Shown: one piece after another, positions 7,051 through 14,478 of the stretch | Layout of the letters: every line of letters starts with the position of its first letter | How positions within the stretch are numbered: the first letter of the stretch is position 1 | Assembly: GCA_964528085.1 (NCBI GenBank) | Contig: CAZGRE010000016.1 | Location: 1 to 27,124 of the forward strand | Origin: B2-G16 sp964528085 | GTDB taxonomy: Bacteria > Bipolaricaulota > Bipolaricaulia > UBA7950 > UBA9294 | Direction of reading: 5' to 3' | DNA length: 27,124 nt | Translations under genes and position numbers: made by a program | Notes under the pieces: model-generated | Told to the model about the DNA's origin: nothing | Databases searched by the model: none | Seen by the model: only the letters and a program-made list of their open reading frames with translations

Positions 7051-7737
7051 TTATGGCACGATCGGCCCATTGTAATCGAGGTTTCTGATCTTGATCCGGA
7101 TCTGATCGTATTTCCTCTCCCCGAATTCATCGTAAGTCGCAAGGGTGATCGTCACCGTCTCACCCCGAGGGCTGTCGCTCATCGGCGCGTGATAGGTCGG
7201 ATTCAGGGTGTCGGCCCCTTCAAGCCGGCCCTTGCTCGCCGACCAGACGAAACAGACCGGTACACACCCGGGGTTGGTGATCTCAGCGCCCAACGGGATC
7301 GCCACCCCTTCATCGATCGAGGGGGGGTAATGCCGATCGATCAGCGGCCTCGGGCGATCGCGCGGATGTGGGGGTTCCCGATTCGGGAGGAGGGACCCGA
7401 CAAGCGGAGCTCCGCAGTCATCCCCTTCACCGCAGGGACACGGCAACGGAACGACACTGCAACCACCGCTCGCCGGCGCCTCCGACACGCACGGCGATTC
7501 GCACGGGACTTCTGGTTCGGAAATACATGTAGCGGCTGCGCTCGAACAGACGACCGGCTCCCAGAACTCAGTCTCCTCGCTCACAGCGACCGGCTGTGGT
7601 GCCGGAGCGCTCGGAGTCGGCGCGACCGCTGCGGGCGGGACCGCCGTCTCCTCGGGCGCAGGGCCGAGGAGGAACAATAGGCCTACCAAAACCACTCCCA
7701 CCCCGATCAGGATCCAAGTCAACGTACCGCTGCTCAT
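7051..7737 (-). CDS. Membrane-anchored protein with Pro/Ala linker, Cys-rich segment and Ig-like C-terminal domain
   Basis: A 228-residue protein of unknown function. Residues 6-26 are one membrane segment (LTWILIGVGVVLVGLLFLLG). A Pro/Ala-rich linker runs to about 55, then a stretch with eight cysteines in about 50 residues (about 63-109), including PCPCGEGDDC. The last 80 residues resemble a PKD/Ig-like beta-sandwich: a Trp in CFVWSASKGRLEG, then LNPTYHAP, then TVTITLATYDEFG. Two further cysteines sit in NPGCVPVC. The cysteines may form disulfides outside the membrane or bind metal; the spacing matches no known cluster motif. The ATG at 7737 has GGGGGTGA six bases upstream. It is monocistronic, between prfB and divergent rsmI. 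The codon pattern and ribosome binding site support a real gene. Confidence 0.65.
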   Translation of the reverse strand: MSSGTLTWILIGVGVVLVGLLFLLGPAPEETAVPPAAVAPTPSAPAPQPVAVSEETEFWEPVVCSSAAATCISEPEVPCESPCVSEAPASGGCSVVPLPCPCGEGDDCGAPLVGSLLPNREPPHPRDRPRPLIDRHYPPSIDEGVAIPLGAEITNPGCVPVCFVWSASKGRLEGADTLNPTYHAPMSDSPRGETVTITLATYDEFGERKYDQIRIKIRNLDYNGPIVP

Positions 7738-7866
7738 CGCGCTTCACCCCCGTAACGCACGAAGGAACCTCGCCCAAGGGTATCACACCGGGGATGAGCG
7801 GTCCGGAACCGACGTCCCACTACGAAACGTCATCCGCTCGCTCATCTGGTGACCGGTGCACAGCGA

Positions 7867-7895
7867 TTGCGCCCCGGATCCCGATTGAATAGAGT
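7867..7895 (+). promoter_or_regulatory. Candidate promoter of rsmI
   Basis: TTGCGC at 7867-7872, a 17-base spacer and TAGAGT at 7890-7895. The -10 box is weak (four of six). A start near 7902 gives an 18-base leader carrying GGAAGG before the ATG at 7920. Confidence 0.3.
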
Positions 7896-7919
7896 GAATT
7901 CAGGATGGAAGGCCGAACG

Positions 7920-8768
7920 ATGGACAAAGGATCCGGGACCCTCTACATCGTCTCCCTCCCGATCGGAAACCTCGCCGATATCACGCTGAGGGCGATCGAG
8001 ACCCTACGATCCGCCGATTTCATCATCGCCGAGGACACACGGACGACGAAGCGGATCCTCACGCGCTATCGGATCGGAACCCCGTTTTATTCGAGCATCT
8101 ACCAGGGGGCGGAGCGCCGGAGAATCGAGAGGCTGATCGACCTCCTCAAGACGGGAAAGGACCTCGCCCTCGTCAGCGATGCGGGGACCCCGCTGATCAG
8201 CGACCCCGGATATCCCCTCGTCCGCGCCGCGATCGAGCGGGATATCAGGGTCAGACCGGTACCCGGACCGACCGCAGCGATCGCGGCCCTGGTCGCCTCC
8301 GGCCTTCCGCCCGATCGCTTCACGTTCCTCGGTCCGATCCCCCGCCGGGGAGGGGAGCGGCGGAGACTCCTTGAGAGGCTTAAAAACGAGGATAAGACGG
8401 CGATCGTCTACGCCTCCCCTCACCGCCTCTCCGCAACCCTTGGGGAGATCGCCGAGGTGCTACCGGAGCGGAGGCTCGTCCTCGCCCGCGAGTTGACGAA
8501 GGTCCACGAGGAGTTCATCCGCGGAACGGCATCCGAGGTCCGGGAGAGGCTCGACGAGGAGACGATGAGGCGTGGGGAATCCGTCCTTCTGTTCGAAGGA
8601 GGGGAAGGAAAAAAAACGGAGATCGAGCAAGCAGAGAGGATCGCCGCGATCCTCCTTGCAGAGGGGGTATCGAAGCGGGTGATACGTCTCGCATTGACGC
8701 TCGGAGTCGGAATCGGGCGGAACGAGGCGTACCGCCTCATCCAACGACTGAATCCGGACGAACCCTAG
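7920..8768 (+). CDS. rsmI: 16S rRNA (cytidine-1402-2'-O)-methyltransferase RsmI
   Basis: Tetrapyrrole-methylase-fold enzyme that uses S-adenosylmethionine to methylate the 2'-OH of C1402 in 16S rRNA, tuning decoding in the P site. Family hallmarks are clear: GTLYIVSLPIGNLADITLRA at the N-terminus, then FIIAEDTRTTKRIL, LVSDAGTPLISDPGYPLV, and VPGPTAAIAALVASGLP, followed by RFTFLGPIPRR. ATG 7920 is preferred because GGAAGG lies seven bases ahead. ATG 7905, in frame, would add five residues but has no spaced ribosome binding site. The product has 282 residues, normal for the family. Its TAG overlaps the TAG of the convergent YkuK-like gene within CTAG at 8765-8768. Confidence 0.95.
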   Translation: MDKGSGTLYIVSLPIGNLADITLRAIETLRSADFIIAEDTRTTKRILTRYRIGTPFYSSIYQGAERRRIERLIDLLKTGKDLALVSDAGTPLISDPGYPLVRAAIERDIRVRPVPGPTAAIAALVASGLPPDRFTFLGPIPRRGGERRRLLERLKNEDKTAIVYASPHRLSATLGEIAEVLPERRLVLARELTKVHEEFIRGTASEVRERLDEETMRRGESVLLFEGGEGKKTEIEQAERIAAILLAEGVSKRVIRLALTLGVGIGRNEAYRLIQRLNPDEP

Positions 8769-9244
8769 GTGTGCTTGTCGGCGACAGAGGAAGCGGCGTA
8801 GGCATCCGGCTTGATCCTCACAGCGAGGCCGTTTGCGATGATCATCCCGACGACCTCATCGATCATCTCCTTCGTCCTCCCGTTCTCGCCGATGTCGACG
8901 TGGATCTCCAGGTTGAACCGAAGGCTGGATCCCTCGGCCAATCGCTCGAGGAGGAGCTGGGCGAGCTCGAACGACAGCCACGCCTCCCGCCATATCCTCT
9001 GCCTGAGGGAGGGGATCCGCCTCTCGCGGTGCCGCGTCCAGAAGTACCGCCCCCCCTTACCGACCCTATGGAGGACGATGGCGCTGACAAGGTCGAGATG
9101 ATCGAGATTGGTAGACGAATCGGAGCCGACAAGGATCTCGAACCGATCCTTTGGGTTCCTCTCCATCTCTTCGACGATGCTTCTGACCACGCCGTCGAAG
9201 GTCATCTCACCGAGATGCGGGTTGTAAAACGGCTGCAACAACAT
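8765..9244 (-). CDS. YkuK-like RNase H-fold protein (DUF458)
   Basis: A 159-residue protein resembling Bacillus YkuK (DUF458, predicted ribonuclease H-like). It starts near the family motif MTFDGVVRSIVEEM. Acidic residues sit where the fold needs them: LVGSDSST, then IHVDIGENGRTKEMI, then IKPDAYAASSVADKHT at the C-terminus, which is typical of the family. The RKNase-like activity is predicted only from fold, and no substrate is established. I chose ATG 9244; the frame is open further upstream into the kinase gene, but that part has no family similarity. It begins eight bases after the histidine kinase stop, so it probably belongs to the same transcript. Its stop shares CTAG with the rsmI stop. 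Confidence 0.8.
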   Translation of the reverse strand: MLLQPFYNPHLGEMTFDGVVRSIVEEMERNPKDRFEILVGSDSSTNLDHLDLVSAIVLHRVGKGGRYFWTRHRERRIPSLRQRIWREAWLSFELAQLLLERLAEGSSLRFNLEIHVDIGENGRTKEMIDEVVGMIIANGLAVRIKPDAYAASSVADKHT

Positions 9245-9252
9245 GACCGATG

Positions 9253-10644
9253 CTAGCCCTTGTAGGGGGGACTTTTCAAGGGGAGCCTGATGGTGAAGCG
9301 AGCCCCTCCCTCCTCCCTGTTCTCCGCCCAGATCCTCCCGCCGTGCGCTTCGACCCACTGCTTGACGATCGCAAGCCCGAGGCCGCTCCCCCCGACCCTG
9401 TTCCGCGCCGGATCCCCCCGGTAGAACCGCTCGAACAGGTGAGGAAGATCTTCCTCTGAGATCCCAGGACCGGTGTCGGCGAACGAGATCTCGACCTCTC
9501 CGTCGATCGTCCGCAGTTCGATTTTGATCTCCCCATCAGAGGGGGTATAGCGGATGGCGTTGCTGAGGAGGTTGGCGATCACCTGGCGGAGCCGCTTCGG
9601 ATCGGCTTCGATGAGAGGGATCGCTCCCTCAGCGTGTACTCCCAATCTCGGCGCATCCTCAGGGGATGAGATGAGCGCATCGGTGACCTGGCGGATCAAC
9701 CCTTCAATGTCGACCGGCTCCCGCTCGAGCCGGAGCTCGCCTGCCTCGGCCATTGCGAGGTCACGGAGATCGTCGATCAGCCGGCCGAGGTGGAGGGTCT
9801 CCTCGTATATCGGGGCGATCGTCGCATCGCTCGGCTCATAGACCCCATCCAAGATCGCCTCAAGCGTCCCCTGGATTATCGTCACCGGGGTCCTCAGCTC
9901 GTGGGCGATATCCGCTGTCATCGTCCTGCGCGCCGCTTCTGAACGGCGGAGGTTCTCGATCATCTGATTGAACGAGCCGCCGAGCTGCCCAATCTCGTCC
10001 CGCGACCTGATCTCCACCTCCTTCGGGAGGTCGCCGTGGGCGATCCGTTCGGTGGCGCGGCTCAGCCGCCGGAGGGGGGAGAGGATCTGGGCGATCAACA
10101 ATGCGGAGAAGGAGAGGGCGATCCCGGCCGCGATCCCGCCACCGAGGAGGGCCGAGTTCTTCGCCGAATCGAGGAACTCCGCCTCGTTCGGATCGAGATT
10201 CGGCCCGACATCCCCGAGGAGGAGGGTCCCGACCCTCTCCCCATCGACGCGGATAGGTATCCCATCGGCCATCTCCTCCTCGGTGAGGACCTTCCCCACC
10301 TGTTCCTGAACGGTGCTGAGGAACACCTGCCCCTCCTCGTTGGCGAGGGAGAACTCCCCGTTGAATATCAGCGAGCGCCCTTCGAACACCTGGCCGTTGA
10401 TCTCTACGCGGACGGTCCGGAAGAGGAGCCGGTCGACTCCCACCCATGTCCCCTGGCTCCCCCGGTACCAAGCGAGCTGCGAGCTCAAGGTCTTGCCGAA
10501 CAACTCCCGGTTCTGCCTCCGATACTCATCGAAGCGCTGCGTGATCGAGCGGGCGGTGAAAAAATAGACAAGGGAGACGGAGAGGAGAATGACGATGGTG
10601 AACGCGAGCCCGAACTTGATGGCGAGTGGAAATCGGCGAAGCAT
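9253..10644 (-). CDS. Sensor histidine kinase, BaeS/EnvZ-like, with HAMP
   Basis: A 463-residue membrane kinase. TM1 is at about 8-30 and TM2 at about 165-187, enclosing a 130-residue extracytoplasmic sensor. A HAMP domain follows (SPLRRLSRATERIAHGDLP), then HisKA with the phosphorylated H248 in DIAHELRTPVT, and a HATPase domain with the N box RLRQVIANLLSNAIRYTP, G1 ADTGPGI, F box LFERFYR and G2 GGSGLGLAIV. All catalytic motifs are intact, so it should be active. The sensor shows no domain I can name, so the stimulus is unknown; envelope stress is a common role for such kinases. The ATG at 10644 lies one base after the response regulator stop (TAA T ATG), the usual arrangement for a cognate pair. 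Confidence 0.93.
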   Translation of the reverse strand: MLRRFPLAIKFGLAFTIVILLSVSLVYFFTARSITQRFDEYRRQNRELFGKTLSSQLAWYRGSQGTWVGVDRLLFRTVRVEINGQVFEGRSLIFNGEFSLANEEGQVFLSTVQEQVGKVLTEEEMADGIPIRVDGERVGTLLLGDVGPNLDPNEAEFLDSAKNSALLGGGIAAGIALSFSALLIAQILSPLRRLSRATERIAHGDLPKEVEIRSRDEIGQLGGSFNQMIENLRRSEAARRTMTADIAHELRTPVTIIQGTLEAILDGVYEPSDATIAPIYEETLHLGRLIDDLRDLAMAEAGELRLEREPVDIEGLIRQVTDALISSPEDAPRLGVHAEGAIPLIEADPKRLRQVIANLLSNAIRYTPSDGEIKIELRTIDGEVEISFADTGPGISEEDLPHLFERFYRGDPARNRVGGSGLGLAIVKQWVEAHGGRIWAENREEGGARFTIRLPLKSPPYKG

Positions 10645-10645
10645 A

Positions 10646-11329
10646 TTACGGTTGACGGGCGAATCGATACCCGACCCCGTGCACCGTCAGGATGTACCGC
10701 GGCGCCTTCGGATCGGCCTCGATCTTCCGCCGGAGGTTCTTCACGTGCGTATCGATCGTGCGAGCGAACGAATCGTACGTATACCCTTGGACCTCGCGGA
10801 GGAGCTGAAGGCGCGTGAACACCTGGCCGGGATGGCGGGCGAGGTAGGCGAGGAGATCGAACTCGGTCGGAGTGAGTTCGACGTCGCGGCCGTCGACCTT
10901 CAATTCGCGCGTCTTAAGGTCGATCTCGATCCCTCCGACGACGATCCGCTCGACCTCCATCCCCTCTCCCTCGTACCGGCGGAGGACGGCGCGGACGCGG
11001 GCGACCAGCTCCCTGGGGCTGAACGGCTTGACGACGTAGTCATCGGCCCCGAGCTCGAGGCCGACGACGCGGTCCGCCTCCGCCGCCTTCGCGGTCAGCA
11101 TGATGATCGGAACGGACGATTTGGCGCGGATCGCCCGCGTCACTTCGATCCCGCTCAGCTTGGGAAGCATCAGATCGAGGATGATCAGATCCGGCCCCTT
11201 ATCCGCGAATGCCTGCAAGGCGGCCTCGCCATCGAACGCGGTATAGGTCTTGAACCCCTCCCGATCGAGGTACGCCTTCACCGTGCGTACGATCATCTCC
11301 TCATCGTCTACGATCAGAATCCGCTTCAT
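10646..11329 (-). CDS. OmpR/PhoB-family response regulator
   Basis: A 227-residue two-domain regulator. The receiver has acidic residues in VDDEE, the phosphorylated D52 in ILDLMLPKLSG, T79 in MLTAK and K101 in YVVKPFSP. The winged-helix output domain shows LTPTEFDLLAYLARHPGQVF, a recognition-helix region RTIDTHVKNLRRKIE, and the wing YILTVHGVGYRF. It is expected to be phosphorylated by the kinase encoded next to it and to bind direct-repeat DNA sites. Its own start lies only nine bases after a perfect TATAAT with no good -35 box, which fits a leaderless, activator-dependent and possibly self-regulated promoter. Confidence 0.95.
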   Translation of the reverse strand: MKRILIVDDEEMIVRTVKAYLDREGFKTYTAFDGEAALQAFADKGPDLIILDLMLPKLSGIEVTRAIRAKSSVPIIMLTAKAAEADRVVGLELGADDYVVKPFSPRELVARVRAVLRRYEGEGMEVERIVVGGIEIDLKTRELKVDGRDVELTPTEFDLLAYLARHPGQVFTRLQLLREVQGYTYDSFARTIDTHVKNLRRKIEADPKAPRYILTVHGVGYRFARQP

Positions 11330-11338
11330 CTCCGTCCC

Positions 11339-11344
11339 ATTATA
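11339..11344 (-). promoter_or_regulatory. Perfect -10 box of the response regulator gene
   Basis: TATAAT on the minus strand, ending nine bases before the ATG at 11329. No acceptable -35 hexamer is found at 16-18 bases. The transcript would start zero to three bases before the ATG. Confidence 0.5.
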
Positions 11345-11476
11345 CTGTCACCAAAGGGAAGGGCCGATAATCCTCCCCACAAGAGAGCTCACAGACTACC
11401 CCATGGCAAACCTACGCCAGGGATGTGAAGGGAGTCAGTCATCGATGTGAGGATTGTGTGTAGCGGGAAGCACGGA

Positions 11477-11505
11477 TTGTTTCGCGCTCGATTCGGCACT
11501 ATGAT
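11477..11505 (+). promoter_or_regulatory. Promoter of the BioD-like/DRTGG gene
   Basis: TTGTTT at 11477-11482, exactly 17 bases, then TATGAT at 11500-11505. The start would be near 11512, giving a leader of about 50 bases. The rest of the 232-base gap (11330-11561) holds the divergent response regulator -10 box and nothing else I can name. Confidence 0.55.
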
Positions 11506-11561
11506 CTCCTAAACTCAGCCTGTCAACTCGATTTACCTGCGGAGTGGAAGAGGCAAAACGG

Positions 11562-12653
11562 ATGAAACGGATCCTCATCGTATCGACGGAGAAACATGGG
11601 GGAAAGAGCCTCCTCTCGCTCGCCCTCGGCCGGACCCTCCAAGAGGGGGGGAGGCAGATCTGTTACATGAAACCGATAAGCTTTGAGGTTTCATATGCCA
11701 CCGGCGAACCGATCGACCGCGATGCAGCTGCAATCCGCTCCCTGTTCTCCCTCGATGATGACCTCCACGACATCGCCCCTGTCCCGCTCGAGGGCCCGTT
11801 CCTCCGCGAGGCGATCGAATCGGGGGACCTGGGATTCAGGCGGCGGATCCTGAGCGCGTTCACCCGGTTGAGCGGGGATCGCGATGTGGCGATCATCGAG
11901 GGACGGAACTACCTCGGCCGCGGGGTGAGCGCAGGGCTGAGTGACCTCGACCTGGCCGATCTCCTCTCGACCGACGTCCTACTCCTGACCAACTACGACG
12001 GTGAAGAGGCGATCGACCGCGTCCTGTGCGCTCTCCGCCTGTTCGAGGAGGGGCCGCCGATACTCGGGGTCATCCTGAAGGACGTACCGGCCGACCGGAC
12101 GGCGATGATCGTGGAGGAGGTCTTCGTCCCGTTCCTCGCCGACCGGGGGGCGGAGGTCCTCGGGATCATTCCCCACGACCCCAACCTAAAATCGGTCGGA
12201 ACAGACGAGATTGCAAAACGCCTGGGAGGGAGGATCGTCACCGACGCCGGCCTTGAGAACGAGGTCCGCCACTTCGTGGTCGGCGCGATGGGCCCGGAGG
12301 CATCGCTGCGGAGCTTCCGCCGGACACCGGAGCTCGCCGTCATCACCGGGGGCGATCGGATCGAGATCCAGCAGGCAGCGCTCGAGGTTCAGAACCTAAG
12401 ATGCTTGATTTTGACCGGGAATCACCGTCCCCCCCGGGAGATCATCGAACGGGCGAACGAGCGGAACGTCCCGGTGATCCTCGCCGGCCAGAACACCCTG
12501 GTCACCGCCACCATCTGCGCGGGCCTCCTCGAGCGCGTCTGGATCCGGCCCGGCCCGTCGCTCGACCGCGCGATAGACTATGTCAGGTACAACATCGATA
12601 TAGACAGGATCATGGAGAAGGCGACCGACTACGAAGAAGACTCGATCCGATAG
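11562..12653 (+). CDS. BioD-like P-loop plus DRTGG domain protein (Pta N-terminal type)
   Basis: A 363-residue protein with the two domains that in long bacterial phosphotransacetylases precede the catalytic domain. An AAA_26/BioD-like P-loop domain covers about 1-215, with the deviant Walker A STEKHGGKSLL at residues 8-18, and AIIEGRNYLGRG and LLTNYDGEEAI as later motifs. A DRTGG domain covers about 230-345 (ITGGDRIEIQQAAL and VPVILAGQNT). The Pta catalytic domain itself is absent, so this is a stand-alone regulatory or sensor protein, perhaps of acetyl-CoA/acetyl-phosphate metabolism; that is inference. ATG 11562 is preferred over GTG 11544 because AGAGG lies eight bases ahead. It has its own promoter. 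Its 3' end overlaps the convergent OsmC-family gene by 25 bases. Confidence 0.85.
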   Translation: MKRILIVSTEKHGGKSLLSLALGRTLQEGGRQICYMKPISFEVSYATGEPIDRDAAAIRSLFSLDDDLHDIAPVPLEGPFLREAIESGDLGFRRRILSAFTRLSGDRDVAIIEGRNYLGRGVSAGLSDLDLADLLSTDVLLLTNYDGEEAIDRVLCALRLFEEGPPILGVILKDVPADRTAMIVEEVFVPFLADRGAEVLGIIPHDPNLKSVGTDEIAKRLGGRIVTDAGLENEVRHFVVGAMGPEASLRSFRRTPELAVITGGDRIEIQQAALEVQNLRCLILTGNHRPPREIIERANERNVPVILAGQNTLVTATICAGLLERVWIRPGPSLDRAIDYVRYNIDIDRIMEKATDYEEDSIR

Positions 12654-13042
12654 CTCGAGGATATCCTCACCGTTCCGGCTAGCGTATTCGCTATCGGACA
12701 GTACTTGGAGAGGGAGAGCTCGATCGCCTTTTTTAGGTTCTCCTCCGGGACTTCTCCCTTGACGACGTAGGTCAGATGAAGGGCAGTGAACGCCTTCGGG
12801 TAATCCGCCTGTCGCTCTTCCTCTATTTCGATATGGAACCCCTCCGGTTCGGTCTTCATCTTCCTAAGGATCGAGATCACGTCCATTCCGGTGCACCCAC
12901 CGAGGGATGAGAGGAAGACCTCGACCGGCCTGGCGGCGCTGTCCTCTCCCCCGACCCGCGGAGAGGAATCCATCACGACCGGATACCCACTCGCCCCACG
13001 ACCGACGAACTTCATCCCACCCTCGAAAGAAACGCGTATCAC
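12629..13042 (-). CDS. OsmC/YhfA-family protein
   Basis: A 137-residue member of the OsmC superfamily, thiol peroxidases or related redox proteins. The two conserved cysteines are present, C70 or nearby in SLGGCTGMD and the later one in SKYCPIANTL. The family core FLSSLGGCTGMDVISILRKM and the central beta strand with HLTYVVKGEVP are clear. The YhfA-like branch is more probable than the organic hydroperoxide resistance (Ohr) branch because of its overall pattern. GTG at 13042 follows a full AAGGAGG four bases ahead. It lies 68 bases after the protease stop and could be the last gene of that operon, although a weak promoter in the gap cannot be excluded. Protection against peroxide would suit an anaerobe, but the substrate is unknown. 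Confidence 0.88.
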   Translation of the reverse strand: MIRVSFEGGMKFVGRGASGYPVVMDSSPRVGGEDSAARPVEVFLSSLGGCTGMDVISILRKMKTEPEGFHIEIEEERQADYPKAFTALHLTYVVKGEVPEENLKKAIELSLSKYCPIANTLAGTVRISSSYRIESSS

Positions 13043-13110
13043 ACTACCTCCTTAACAAAAGTCTTTTAACCGCCCAATACTACAAAGAGAATGGACCGAA
13101 CGCACTCTCC

Positions 13111-14478
13111 TCACTGTCGGAGGGAGCGGAGCGCCTCCCATGCATCTACGAGCCCGTCCCCGTACCGATCGTCGTGGCCGCGCGCACCGAGGTCGTCGGC
13201 CGTTTCGCGGAGGAGATCGATCGCCTCGGCAGGGGAGATCCCAGGAGAGGCCGACAAAATCAGGGCGAGGACCCCTGAGACATGCGGGGCGGCGAACGAC
13301 GTCCCTGATTGGGTTATCGCCCTTCCTCCTTTGGTGAACGAGGTGATCTTATCCCCCGGCGCACAGAACGAGACCTCAGGCCCACGGTTGCTGAACCCGG
13401 CCAACAGGTCGTCCTTGGTCGTGGCGGAGACGGCGTAAACGGAGGTGTACCTCCCCGGGTACATGACCTCGCCCTTCCCCTCGTTCCCCGTGATCCCGAC
13501 GATGATCACCCCCGCGGATACCGCACGGCGTAATGCATCCTCGAAGTAGGAAGGAGGCCGGCCATTTGCGTAAATACTCAGGTTGATGATATCAGCCCCG
13601 TTGGCGACCGCGTAGTCGATTGCCTCTACGAACGCCCTCCAGTCCGAGGATCGGAACTTGTTCGCCGAGTCGAGGAACCGGACGTCCATCAACTTGACCC
13701 CGGGAGCGACCCCGACGATCGGGAACTCCCCGGGTCGAGCGGCGATGATCGATGCTACCGCCGTCCCATGCCCATGGATCGGCGTCCCGGAAAGCGAGCT
13801 GTTATCATCGTCGCGGAAGTCCCAACCATGGATGTCATCGATGTATCCGTTGTGATCGTCATCGATCCCGTTATCTGGAATCTCATCCTCATTCACCCAC
13901 ATGCTCTCAGCGAGCTGAGGAATCCTCGTATCGATCCCTGAATCGATCACAGCGACGACGACGTCCCCGTTCCCGTGCGAGATTTCCCACGCCCGCTGGG
14001 CATGGATCCTCCCGAGGCCCCAATCGACCGGCTGTTGGTAGACGGTGTACAGCCCCTCCCCTTCCTCCTCCTTGGGCGGTTCGAGGGGTAGACGGACGGG
14101 GAGGATCCGGAACGCAAGGGAGTTCGAGATCAGCCTCCCTTCGCCGAGGTCGAGCGCAACCTCAAGGAGGTAGATCCCGGTACGCTGAAAATCCCAGCGG
14201 CTCTTCGCCTCAAGCTCCACCCTCCCATCGGCCGGAGCGGAGAACGGCTCGATCACCATCCCCTCGATCGGCTTCCCGAACCTGTCCATCAGGGTCGCCT
14301 GCCCAAAAACCTTAAGGGGGGACCCCTTTTCGTTCGTAAAGGTAAACGAGATCTGAAACGGCATCAGCCCTGTAATCTCAATATCCCCGATCGATCCGAG
14401 GACATCCCCCCTCGCCCCCGCAGAGAGGGCAAGGGAGATGAGCAAGACCAAAGAAAGGGATTTCGCGATCTTCCTCAT
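13111..14478 (-). CDS. Exported subtilisin-like serine protease (S8)
   Basis: A 455-residue S8 protease with a signal peptide (MRKIAKS, then a hydrophobic core to about residue 20, and AGARGD near the cleavage site). A beta-rich region of about 110 residues comes next, with no recognisable I9 inhibitor propeptide, then the catalytic domain from about 140. The triad is intact: D179 in VAVIDSGID, H237 in HGHGTAVAS, S394 in SGTSFAAPHV, with oxyanion N332 in GITGNEGKG. An acidic insert, DEIPDNGIDDDHNGYIDD, looks like a calcium-binding loop, common in thermostable subtilases. The start at 14478 overlaps the stop of the upstream membrane sensor gene (ATGA), so the two are translationally coupled, and the protease is expected to act outside the cytoplasmic membrane near that sensor. 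Confidence 0.93.
   Translation of the reverse strand: MRKIAKSLSLVLLISLALSAGARGDVLGSIGDIEITGLMPFQISFTFTNEKGSPLKVFGQATLMDRFGKPIEGMVIEPFSAPADGRVELEAKSRWDFQRTGIYLLEVALDLGEGRLISNSLAFRILPVRLPLEPPKEEEGEGLYTVYQQPVDWGLGRIHAQRAWEISHGNGDVVVAVIDSGIDTRIPQLAESMWVNEDEIPDNGIDDDHNGYIDDIHGWDFRDDDNSSLSGTPIHGHGTAVASIIAARPGEFPIVGVAPGVKLMDVRFLDSANKFRSSDWRAFVEAIDYAVANGADIINLSIYANGRPPSYFEDALRRAVSAGVIIVGITGNEGKGEVMYPGRYTSVYAVSATTKDDLLAGFSNRGPEVSFCAPGDKITSFTKGGRAITQSGTSFAAPHVSGVLALILSASPGISPAEAIDLLRETADDLGARGHDDRYGDGLVDAWEALRSLRQ

Noticed and set aside
9257..9282. Inverted repeat CCCTTG/CAAGGG around the histidine kinase stop
   Set aside because: Six pairs with a 14-base loop and no T run; too weak to call a terminator or regulatory hairpin.
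11402..11449. A 15-codon plus-strand frame in the gap before the BioD-like gene
   Set aside because: No ribosome binding site, lies upstream of the best promoter and is short enough to arise by chance.
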